Made by a program: the position numbers and the translations under genes
Notes under the pieces: generated by a model
The model's input: only the letters and a program-made list of their open reading frames with translations
What the model was told of the DNA's origin: nothing
Database searches by the model: none
Assembly: GCA_903813345.2 (NCBI GenBank)
Contig: CAIIXF020000010.1
Coordinates: 13,459,181 to 13,523,180, forward strand
Reading direction: 5' to 3'
DNA: 64,000 nt
Origin: Owenia fusiformis
Lineage: Eukaryota; Annelida; Polychaeta; Sabellida; Oweniidae
Shown here: positions 37,801 through 45,124 of the stretch, piece by piece
Numbering within the stretch: position 1 is the first letter of the stretch
Layout: the number at the start of each line of letters is the position of its first letter

Positions 37801-37842
37801 TTCCTTACCCGAGTGCATCTTTCGTATTCTTTGTCCAATAAA
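25898..37842 (-). CDS. ARB2A: ARB2A (FAM172A) homolog, spliced, 5' end not identified
   Basis: Exons in transcript order: 37809-37842, 37331-37402, 30811-30908, 29703-29768, 29118-29245, 28489-28627, 27494-27613, 27022-27138, 26525-26615, 25898-26136 (TAA). Phases join throughout; 367 residues are visible against about 416 in human. Diagnostic segments are [32 protein letters not shown]...[42 protein letters not shown] (the Arb2 alpha/beta-hydrolase nucleophile motif AHSYGG), [11 protein letters not shown] and NDCPRVSAG...EFTSW. Arb2-domain proteins act in Argonaute-linked chromatin silencing in yeast, and the vertebrate homolog is linked to co-transcriptional splicing. The charged linker that separates the VLN and YVWD blocks in vertebrates is much shorter here. 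The C-terminal tail is S/T/D/E-rich and ends in EEL as in human. Confidence 0.94.
27855..28439. mobile_element. Non-autonomous hAT-like element
   Basis: Termini are TAGAGGTGTCAA and TTGACACCACTA, inverted with one mismatch, followed inward by TTAACCGGTTAAC-type sequence on both sides. An exact 8-bp target duplication CTGTGAAC flanks it at 27847-27854 and 28440-28447. TIR style and 8-bp duplication are typical of hAT. A block of about 145 bp containing catccaatcaacaactttaa and tgctttcccgcgcttac is duplicated inside. No transposase is present. It lies about 50 bp from an ARB2A exon. Confidence 0.92.
30620..30743. mobile_element. 124-bp inverted-repeat element (GCCCGTAGCCAGG)
   Basis: GCCCGTAGCCAGG and CCTGGCTACGGGC are perfect 13-bp inverted termini around a G-run/C-run interior (ggggggttca ... 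aaccccccc-like). Related diverged sequences occur at 37460-37636 (ctggctg ... gctacaggc) and perhaps 42527-42735. No clear target duplication is seen. Confidence 0.8.
32113..32122 (+). promoter_or_regulatory. TATA box of PLA2-like gene 1
   Basis: TATATATAAG lies about 100 bp upstream of the start codon at 32224, which leaves a short 5' UTR of about 70-80 nt. The paralog has a TATA box in the equivalent place. Confidence 0.6.
32224..33469 (+). CDS. Secreted phospholipase A2-like protein 1
   Basis: Exons 32224-32280, 32711-32850, 33217-33469 (TAG); 149 residues. Residues 1-19 are a signal peptide ([19 protein letters not shown]). Residues 32-35 (RQKR) are a furin-type site releasing a mature domain from Ser36. 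YGKWCGP (40-46) resembles the PLA2 calcium loop. [13 protein letters not shown] has His82-Asp83 in the place of the catalytic pair. CDCER sits where PLA2s usually have CxCDR, so the supporting Asp is Glu here. The mature part has 14 cysteines. Secreted PLA2s hydrolyse the sn-2 ester of phospholipids, but activity is unproved given the changed residues. An AATAAA lies near 33532. It is nested antisense in an ARB2A intron. Confidence 0.75.
33618..33744. mobile_element. 127-bp inverted-repeat element
   Basis: GAATGATTTGAAGTGCAATA, continuing cagaatatat, is inverted at the right end (atatcctg, then TATTGCACTTCAAATCATTC). The centre contains a second small inverted pair (cgtattgg / ccaatacg). The open frames on both strands here come from the element. 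Confidence 0.85.
33754..33925. mobile_element. 172-bp inverted-repeat element
   Basis: TTTATTGTGTGATC and GATCACACGATAAA form the termini. Inside, TGTATTGCTACTGAGA...TGTCCCC is answered by GGGGACAGTCTCAGTAGCAA, then taca. A related ggggactgtctcag string occurs near 53258. Confidence 0.85.
34847..34855 (+). promoter_or_regulatory. TATA box of PLA2-like gene 2
   Basis: TATAAATAG about 90 bp upstream of the start codon at 34938, with a short leader between. Confidence 0.7.
34938..36614 (+). CDS. Secreted phospholipase A2-like protein 2
   Basis: Exons 34938-34994, 36047-36186, 36362-36614 (TAA); 149 residues, with exon lengths (57/140/253) and phases identical to gene 1. Signal peptide 1-19, RQKR at 32-35, YGRWCGP at 40-46, and His82-Asp83 in [12 protein letters not shown]. 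The 14 mature cysteines are conserved. The later motif reads CHCEER, again Glu where PLA2s have Asp. It is richer in arginine than gene 1, especially near residues 66-68 and at the C-terminus. It is a clear tandem duplicate. The first intron has been enlarged by a 939-bp Mutator-like element. Function is inferred from motifs only. Confidence 0.75.
35048..35986. mobile_element. Non-autonomous Mutator-like element
   Basis: Inverted termini GGGTTTTCGTAAAACACCG, continuing acc, at the left and the inverse of GGGTTTTTGGAAAAGACCG, continuing acc, at the right. The ends carry short ccgaccaccgacc direct repeats. A 9-bp duplication TTGTATTTA flanks it at 35039-35047 and 35987-35995, the size expected for the Mutator superfamily. 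No transposase frame is visible. Confidence 0.88.
37100..37250. repeat. Old diverged copy of the GGGGAGATCACT element
   Basis: Contains tttccccagag at the left, ggtgcaaacag and ttttcaggaggctgg inside, and gagaagatcactgcat at the right, resembling the complete element at 43825-44027. Confidence 0.45.
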
Positions 37843-38817
37843 CTGAAAAGGAGACAAAATTCCATTTAATATTCCTCTGATACACATTTTTGGTTTTGTA
37901 GTAATCACTGGTTAATTTCAGCAGAAATGTAGTGGTGTAACTTTACATCAGAGTTAGAAATTGATTCACAATCTTATGGTTGTTAGCTTGTATATGGCTG
38001 AACTTTGCACTTGTTTATTCAATTATTGCTGGTAAAAGGAAACTGAACTGAAATAAATAGAACACTCAGACAAGGAAGTGAAACTAAAAATAACAACATT
38101 TGAACTTTTTTGACCTTCTATTCAGAGATTTAAAACGTATTCTAAGGTGAACAAAAAATGTATTTCCTGCAAAGTGTAAATTACAGAACAGTGCATGCCA
38201 CGATAGTGTATGACTCATCTCTAGAACTGGGAAACCCAAAAAGGTGTGCAGATGTTGGTCTGCTTGACAACCCAAAGCTGGGTATAAAATACAATGTCAC
38301 CAGATATTATTGGTGAAGATGCATGTTGAAAGAGAGTGAGAGGTTGACAAAATGCAGGTATAAATATATGAAAATCACTCCCAGTTTCAGTTTCAATATG
38401 TTGTTTGCCCTTGAAGTTTCACTTTCATTTCCCAGATATTCATGTGAATCTTTGAGTCTAGTTTTTCACACAAAACAGACATTATTCAATCAGCTATACA
38501 TACCAAAATGAAAATGAGGTAATTATATTGCATACAGGTTCTTGATATATACCATTTGATGACAATTATGTTGGGAATAAGCGAATATTTGTTTTTTAAT
38601 TTTCATTTCTTGATGAGATCTTATTTCCGGTTCCGGTGACCTTGACCTAGACTAGAAAAATTCTAAAAAGCACGAAAGAAGAAGAAGAAGGTTGCGTCTT
38701 GCGTGATTATTGTACCATTTCTATAGCTTCTACTCGTGTGGTATGTATGTATTTAAGGCATGATAACTTAGATGTATTGTTGTGACACATTTGACTTTTG
38801 TCATTGAAAACTTGTGA

Positions 38818-39230
38818 CTTAAGGTCAGGGTGCATGATGGGAAATTTTCTGCATCCCTCAATTGAGTCACATGTTATTTTTCAAACAAGAATCACTCCTT
38901 CCCCACATTGTCTACATCTTCGAGGTTTGCACAAAGAGTGCACTTATGTGCCTAGAGAAGACTTGTGAGGAGATTTGTTTTCTAAAATTTACACAAAACG
39001 AGAAAATTCAGTGGAAAAAATTTCTGAAATTTTTCACTGAATTTTCTTGTTTTTTATACACTTTATCAAAACATTCTTCTCACAAGTCTTTTCTTGGCAC
39101 ATAAGTGCACTCTTTGTGCAAAACTGGAAGATATAAACAATGTGGGGAAGGAGTGATTCTTGTTTGAAAAATAACATGTGACTCAATTGAGGGATGTAGA
39201 AAATTTCCCATCATGCACCCTTACCTTAAG
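38818..39230. mobile_element. 413-bp foldback element
   Basis: Two arms of about 190 bp are near-perfect inverse copies. The left begins CTTAAGGTCAGGGTGCATGA and the right ends TCATGCACCCTTACCTTAAG. Shared inner strings include tcaattgagtcacatgtta and gcacttatgtgc. The centre near 39024 is itself palindromic (gaaaattcagtg / cactgaattttc). Transcribed RNA would fold into a hairpin of about 200 bp. It lies upstream of the first identified ARB2A exon. Confidence 0.93.
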
Positions 39231-40764
39231 GCTTGTCACTGAATTTTTTTCTAAAAAAATTCACTTTCAGTTTCATTCTTACAGTGGGGGACATAAAGAA
39301 TGAGACCCTATCTGTTGCAAGACAAACAATTTAGACAGAGACCTAAAATAAAAAAATATAATAAACATAATAAACATTCGCTTTATTAACAATAATAAAT
39401 TAGTCATAAATTAACATAAAGGCTACGGTCGCGCCAGACTTCCACGATAACACTTCCACGGTCACGACAGGCGTTGCATACAGCATTGTCACGGTTATAC
39501 CAGGCTGTCACGGTTATACCAGGCTTACGAGATAATGCTACCACGGTCATGGCAGAATCCTTGCGGAACTTAAAAACACTGAATAACATGGTGATGTTTG
39601 TGGCAGGCGTAAGTCTTGCAATAGATAGCATGTGTAAAGAATTGCTATAGCTATGAAAATTACATGCTGTCGCACATGTAATAAATTCTTACCTCAGTGT
39701 ATTCGGTGCTCTATTTTCTCCGTATTAGTAAGTCCAAAATATAGTGGAATTTGTGTCCATAATGACGAATAAGAACTAAAAAGTAGTGGATATTCACATG
39801 TTAATGCTGACTCTTCAAATGTTGAGGTGATTTTGGAGCCAGATTACGCTGCAAGGGAGGATAGGCTCCCAGAATGCAACATGACAAACCTGTCACCTGA
39901 AACCTGTCACAAGTAAATAAGGTTAACTGATGTTGCATTGTGGGAGTCAATCCTCCTTGGATCACAAACATGGCGATTCATAAAAACATTCGTTCGATTT
40001 GGTAAGATTTATCCATCATTTGCAGGTATGAAGCTTTGGATTCATTCATTGTGCTACTTAAAGACGTGAACAGGAATTATTTTTCTACCACTTGGGAGAG
40101 TTTGAGACACAAAACTTAGAATTTAGCTCATTGTGACAACTTTTGATGGTTGAGGTTTAGTTTTGTCCCCCACTTTAGCTTACAATTGTGTCTGTTGCAC
40201 TGCTGCTAAGCAGTTGAGCCTGAAAAATAAGAAATCTAAAGACTATTGTGCAATAAAATAAAGAAAATATTCATATTGCTCATGAATAACATGAAATTAC
40301 CCTTTGCTCTCAATTCACAAGCAATCCAAGATATATAAATGTCTGCCAAATTGAGTTGATAGCCCAATTGTATCACCTAAGATATAAAATAAATTTGCGT
40401 TTTTTTTTTAAAAATTTCTCCATAAAATCGAAAAGTGTCAGTTTCTCATTGTTGGCTATCCCTCATCTCAGTTTTGATCTTCATCAATCTCTTAAGAATT
40501 TTGAACTAACAGCTCCGAATTAGAAAGACAGTATCACCAATTTTCTTGGTTCCAGCTGGTTTTGTAACCTCTGTCAATTGCTTTAATCATTGAATTCGAT
40601 TTCATTTTTATTAGGTCACCTTGTAGGGGAACCATTGTATAACCTCATAGTACATCTCCATGAACCAATTAAGGCACCATCTTACATTGCCATTTATCAG
40701 GTTTAAACCATTTCATTTCATCATTAATATTTACTGTACTATTTATTCTCTTTCCAGATGAAGT
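39231..40764. other. Divergent 5' region between ARB2A and the microprotein cluster
   Basis: No coding exon is confirmed. A small direct repeat (tgtcacggttataccaggc, twice) lies at 39487-39525. A possible 5' leader exon for the downstream plus-strand genes ends at 40001 (ttcgatttg|gtaaga). ARB2A's first exon may also lie here on the minus strand, which would give a shared promoter; that is inference. Confidence 0.4.
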
Positions 40765-40938
40765 ATGACAATTCACAGAACTCGTAGAGGTGGTATCACC
40801 AGGTTGCAGATGCTTGTAGTCGGCATCATTGGAGTTATAGGTGGCGCTTATATCTGGATGCCTCTCTTTCAAAAATATCATGGACTTGACAAGATTCAAA
40901 AACCTGTAGAAGCAAAGAGCACTGCAAGCTCTGAATAA
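40765..40938 (+). CDS. PIGBOS1: PIGBOS1-like one-membrane-segment microprotein
   Basis: 57 residues, with acceptor ctttccag ending at 40757 just before. After a basic start (HRTRRGGITR) comes a hydrophobic segment LQMLVVGIIGVIGGAYIW, then MPLFQKYHGLDKIQKP and a polar tail. Human PIGBOS1, an outer mitochondrial membrane microprotein that contacts the ER protein CLCC1, has the same layout: RL, hydrophobic stretch ending GGVYI, then QPVFEQY. The match is short, so homology is likely but not certain. The first ATG of the exon (40758) opens only a nine-residue frame, so leaky scanning or a different 5' exon must be assumed. Confidence 0.6.
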   Translation: MTIHRTRRGGITRLQMLVVGIIGVIGGAYIWMPLFQKYHGLDKIQKPVEAKSTASSE

Positions 40939-41172
40939 ATAGAACAGAGGAATACAGAGGAATACTATAGATAGTAGTTCTTGTTTTATTAAAAGTCAAG
41001 ACATACGTGTATGTACTTTTTGATTACAGCAGATCATACATACAAACATCACTTCACAAGTGTTCAATTTAAATAGACAATTACCTCAGAATTCTGCAAG
41101 TGACAGTTTCACCTTTGGAATTACATGTATTACAATTAAACTGTTAGCAGTTCACTTAAATTTACAGGCAAA

Positions 41173-41358
41173 ATGCAGGCAAAAATGCTAAAAATCGTTG
41201 GATTTGCCGGTGTTACAATTGGCATAGTTGCACTGACTTTCTCTGCCAAACCTCTAATCAAAAGACGTAAGATGGAAAAGAACAAAAGTGAAGCAATGGC
41301 ACTGCTGGAGTGGCGCAAACAGCAGGCAAATAGAGAACCATCTCTTGAGAATAAATAG
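41173..41358 (+). CDS. Micro-ORF with one predicted membrane segment
   Basis: 61 residues: MQAKMLKIVGFAGVTIGIVA starts with a short basic end and a membrane-like segment to about residue 24, followed by a strongly basic, helical tail (KPLIKRRKMEKNKSEAMALL, then EWRKQQ). A splice acceptor (atttacag) ends at 41167, five bases before the ATG. The form suggests a small mitochondrial or ER tail-exposed protein. I do not recognise the family. It sits 235 bp after the PIGBOS1-like frame, so the two could be alternative last exons of one locus or co-transcribed frames. Confidence 0.45.
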   Translation: MQAKMLKIVGFAGVTIGIVALTFSAKPLIKRRKMEKNKSEAMALLEWRKQQANREPSLENK

Positions 41359-41452
41359 ACATGAATAATTGTGCCAATGGCACTGCTGGAATGGCGCAAA
41401 CAGCAGGCAAATAGAGAACAATCTCTTGAGAATAAATAGACGTGAAACATTG
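41294..41452 (+). repeat. Tandem duplication of the micro-ORF 3' end
   Basis: About 82 bp, from caatggcactgctggagtgg through the aataaatagac stop region to attgtgc, is present twice in a row (from about 41294 and 41376) with few substitutions. The second copy lies after the stop codon and is untranslated in the present frame. Confidence 0.85.
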
Positions 41453-41593
41453 TGCTATTTGGTTTAGCATATTGGTTAATGAAATATTTAGAAATTTTTT
41501 GATTTGATCATTGAGCCAGAGATAACCTATTAATCAGTGAGCTATGTTCTTCTGGATAATTTTTTGAAAGTTCGAAGTAAAACAGATGACATA

Positions 41594-42421
41594 ATGGCGC
41601 AAGTAAAGTTTGTTGAGTTTGCTCCTAATGTGCCATCATACAACTACATGTTTATGCTTGAAGCCATGACTTATAAAGCAAAACTAGAAATTATTGACAA
41701 TGCATCGATAAAACCATCAGATGTGAAAGTTCAAGTTTGGACAAACTGTTATGATATGTCTTGCGCCACTGGATCTTGGCACAGTGTGGATCTTAACCTT
41801 TTGAAGAACCAAGACAATGATCAGTATTTCACATATGGAAAATCTATTGTCATAACCAATGCGAGTGACTTTTCATTTACATTTCGGATGAAATATGATG
41901 GTGTTGAAGATTGGATTTGGTCCCATAATTATGGGGAGAATGGGTATGCTCATGTGGAGCCACCTAGAGATGGTGATAAATGGACCTTGGGTGTAGATTA
42001 TAATCACATCTGTGACAGTGTACATTTGGGTAACTTTATAGCTGCTACTAATGCTGCAGAATGTGGATTCACCCATGTGTTAAATGTTGCTGACAACCTG
42101 GATATGGTCTACCAAAGTAAATCTGTTAATTATCTAAAGGTGCCTTTGAAAGATGGCGCTGGAAATCCAATCAGTGACAAGGACCTCCACAGGGCTATAT
42201 CCTGGTTGATGAAACATAACAGTGAGGGTAATACACTACTTGTTAACTGTAGGGCGGGAATAGGGAGGGCAGGGTCTGTGGTGGTAGGATACGTCTATGC
42301 CACCACCCCAGGGTTCACATATGATCAAGCTTACCAGTTTGTATTCTCTAAACGTTTTGTCTATCCCCATGCTGGACTAGAAGAAAGTTTAAAAAGAATC
42401 TTCCCAAGAAAAAAGGTTTGA
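41594..42421 (+). CDS. Dual-specificity phosphatase with N-terminal beta-sandwich-like region
   Basis: A single-exon frame of 275 residues from ATAATGG. Open sequence extends 57 bp upstream but without another ATG. Residues 1-122 are rich in beta-type segments and aromatic residues (VKVQVWTNCYDM, TFRMKYDGVEDWIWS, NYGENGYAHVEPP), reminiscent of carbohydrate-binding sandwich modules such as CBM20/21/48; this is a resemblance only. Residues 130-275 are a DSP domain: HVLNVADN, VPLKDGAGNPISD (general acid probably Asp187), LLVNCRAGIGRAGSV (Cys219, Arg225; CX5R intact). The order recalls laforin (CBM20 plus DSP), a glycogen phosphatase, though the N-terminal part is not recognisably CBM20. The lack of introns among intron-rich genes could mean a retrocopy origin. 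Predicted active. Confidence 0.83.
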   Translation: MAQVKFVEFAPNVPSYNYMFMLEAMTYKAKLEIIDNASIKPSDVKVQVWTNCYDMSCATGSWHSVDLNLLKNQDNDQYFTYGKSIVITNASDFSFTFRMKYDGVEDWIWSHNYGENGYAHVEPPRDGDKWTLGVDYNHICDSVHLGNFIAATNAAECGFTHVLNVADNLDMVYQSKSVNYLKVPLKDGAGNPISDKDLHRAISWLMKHNSEGNTLLVNCRAGIGRAGSVVVGYVYATTPGFTYDQAYQFVFSKRFVYPHAGLEESLKRIFPRKKV

Positions 42422-44900
42422 CTGAAAGTGTTAATACATTTTAATTGTATTCAGGCATTGTATATACTGTACTACCGTTTTTTTTGCAAGTTATGATTTA
42501 GCAAATTTTGAGAGAAATATTAGGAGCATAGGGGTGTAGCCTGCTTTCAGTCAGGGGGTGCGATCGTGGCATAAGCATTTGTTATGAATATTACAAAAAT
42601 TGATGCAACTCCCTTCAAAACTGAGAAGAAGCTTCAAATAAAAAGCATTTTGAAAGATTTCTTCTTGTATTTTTATTGGTTATGGGGGGGGGTGCGATCT
42701 CACCTATCGCACCACCCCCTGGCAATGCCTATGGAGCATTGGAGTACATAGAGTACAGTATTCGAATTGTGCATCAAATCTGTTTATGAATGTACATCAT
42801 GTTAATACCACAGTTTCTTGTCCCATCCCATGGGTATTTATTTGAAATTAATGAAAAAACATAAAAGCCCATGGGCACTCTTTCCCAATACTTCTAAATG
42901 AATATTGTCCATTGGGAAATCATTCAAGGAAAGGATTCTCATGCAATGGGATTGCCTTTACTTGTATGTTAAACAGAACCTTTGTACAAGACAATGGCTT
43001 TCCAGGAGTGTCAATAGATGGCGAAAAATACAGTGGGTTTAATAGCATACTTTAACATGTAAAAATTGCTCAAAAAATGTCCCAAGATAAATTTTATTGA
43101 AAATATCCAAAACCCTTTGATTTTGAATCTTAACACATGTTTGTAAATGATAATGAAGGAAAATATGATATTTATTTGATATGTGTAGTGAATTTGAAGT
43201 TTTAAAACAGCAATATTTACACATAAACCAATGGGCAAGATGTGAAGAACAACCGAGTAGTTAACTGCCATCTATATGAGTCCTGGCTCCCATTGCCCTT
43301 TATACATGGGCATTTATTTGGGCAATTCTCCATTGTTGGCAGCAACCATAGTGAATACAAACATTTGACAGATCTGGTAAATGAGAGAATAAGGATAAAA
43401 TTGAAATGAAGTAGGCCTACCAAATTTATAAACGCATCTAATGTCATGATGGTATTACAGTATACAGTACATATAATTCAACATTCATGATACTGCTGTA
43501 TTGTAATAATTAGGTCCCAAGATGCCAATTTTATCATGTTTTCCATAAAGGCCCATGATGGGCATTCATTTTGAGAACTTTGAAATAAATGCCCAGCAGA
43601 GGACAAAGGTTTAAGCACAAAACCTTATTACAAATAGGTTAAGAATTGTTCAAATTAAAAGAAGTAAATGGATACAGGTGTATTATAGAAATAAATATAT
43701 TTTTTGGCAATATGTAAGGGATTGTTCAATTTAAAAGAATTGTAAAATGCTTTGTTTCATTGTCAATGAAGTAATAAAGTTGTCAAGATGAAATGCATGT
43801 TTTGTTCAATAATTTGTTAGATAAAGTGATCTCCCCAGGATCTTTCTCAGGTGGGTGCCAAATTCTAATTTTCACAATTCAGACCAAAATTGGTCAAAGT
43901 ATGCCATATTTTCATGATTTTCCTCATTTTCAAGTGGGGGCAAATGGATTTTCAGGTTGGTGCAAGCTTATTTTCAATATCTCAGATGGGTGCTGCGCCC
44001 ACTTGCGTTAATGCTGGGGAGATCACTGAGATATCACTACAGTATACCTGGTTACTGGGTTATTGATTCATACATACATACATCTTTTTCCAATGTGGCA
44101 ATAACATGCAATAGATTGGACATACAGTGGTCCTAAAAATGTTGATCTTTGCAACAAGCTATATCTCAGTTATTACCCGCATTAATTATATGGGCTAATT
44201 AATATTCTCACATGTTTTAGAGGGAGGTCCTAATGTTTTTGTGAACACCATAAAAGTAACCTAGTCTTAAATCTTGTAGAAGTTAAATGACGCGAACAGA
44301 CATATCTATATCTATAATTCTGGAAGAAGGATAGTCCTGTATAATCCAGATCTTTTTTTGACATGCCTGATTAATGAATGATGTGCTCAATGTTGAAGTT
44401 GTTCACAGCTCAAAAAAACTTGAGATCAGATACAACTTTATTTTCTTATTAAAAATAAAGGAAAATGGATTAGAAATACAAAATACCCCCAGATACGCTT
44501 GATAGAGCAGTAACCAACTTCAACATTCACATTGTAACAGTAATCCAGAATCATGTAGTGAGGATGAGCTGATCATCTAGAGACATATAAATTATAAAAC
44601 ATTTTATACAGTGTATGTCTCTGGATCATCCAAACATCAGGCATGTCTGTTGATGCCATGTAACTTCTGAAAGATTCAAGAGTAGACTCACTGAGTGACC
44701 TCCTTTATGGTAGGCTAGACCTTCTTCTGAAATATTTCAGAATATTACCCCATTAATGCGTGTTATAAATTTAACTTAGAAATAGATTGTTGCCAGGGTT
44801 CACTTTTTTGCACCACTCTGTAAATAATAGGCGTAGTTACCCGGGCATTGTTTGCCCGCAGCCTACACACTAAACGAAATGCTCCCAGCTTTGGCCCTTT
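42422..44900. other. Intergenic, with two inverted-repeat elements
   Basis: 42527-42735 has inverted ends gcataggggtgtagcctgc and ggcaatgcctatggagc, with inner tcagggggtgcgat / atcgcaccaccccctg. 43825-44027 is listed separately. Nothing else recognised. Confidence 0.6.
43825..44027. mobile_element. 203-bp inverted-repeat element, complete copy
   Basis: Perfect 14-bp termini AGTGATCTCCCCAG and CTGGGGAGATCACT. The interior has repeated caggtgggtgc strings. It shares its body with 2592-2762. No clear target duplication. Confidence 0.85.
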
Positions 44901-44946
44901 AAACTTTTGACCAATCAGAAATCAGGTCACATAAAATCGCGCCAAA
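44897..44946 (+). promoter_or_regulatory. CCAAT box and E2F-like site upstream of the Cut8-like gene
   Basis: CCAAT at 44911-44915 and TCGCGCCAAA at 44937-44946 (E2F consensus core SGCGC plus AAA) lie about 180-215 bp upstream of the start codon at 45125, with a TTTAAA nearby. Such a set is common in cell-cycle promoters. Motif matches only. Confidence 0.45.
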
Positions 44947-45124
44947 TAGAGCTTTACTGAAGAAATATAATAGCCAAGTTTTTACTAAATCCATGGAGCG
45001 ATCGGTATGATATAAGTAGATCCATCTGAAGATAAAAAGGAAAAATTTCTGAAAAATAAAATCTGATTTTTCACTCGGTTCATTTCCATTCGAAATGTCC
45101 TGGCATCCGGGGAGAGTGAGTAGG

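Noticed and set aside
39404-39631. First coding exon of ARB2A on the minus strand
   Set aside because: The frame contains a short direct repeat and shows no similarity to the N-terminus of the family, and its donor does not give the required phase with certainty.
41537-41593. N-terminal extension of the phosphatase
   Set aside because: The frame is open but has GTG, not ATG, at its beginning. The first ATG at 41594 has a good context, so the extension is left out.
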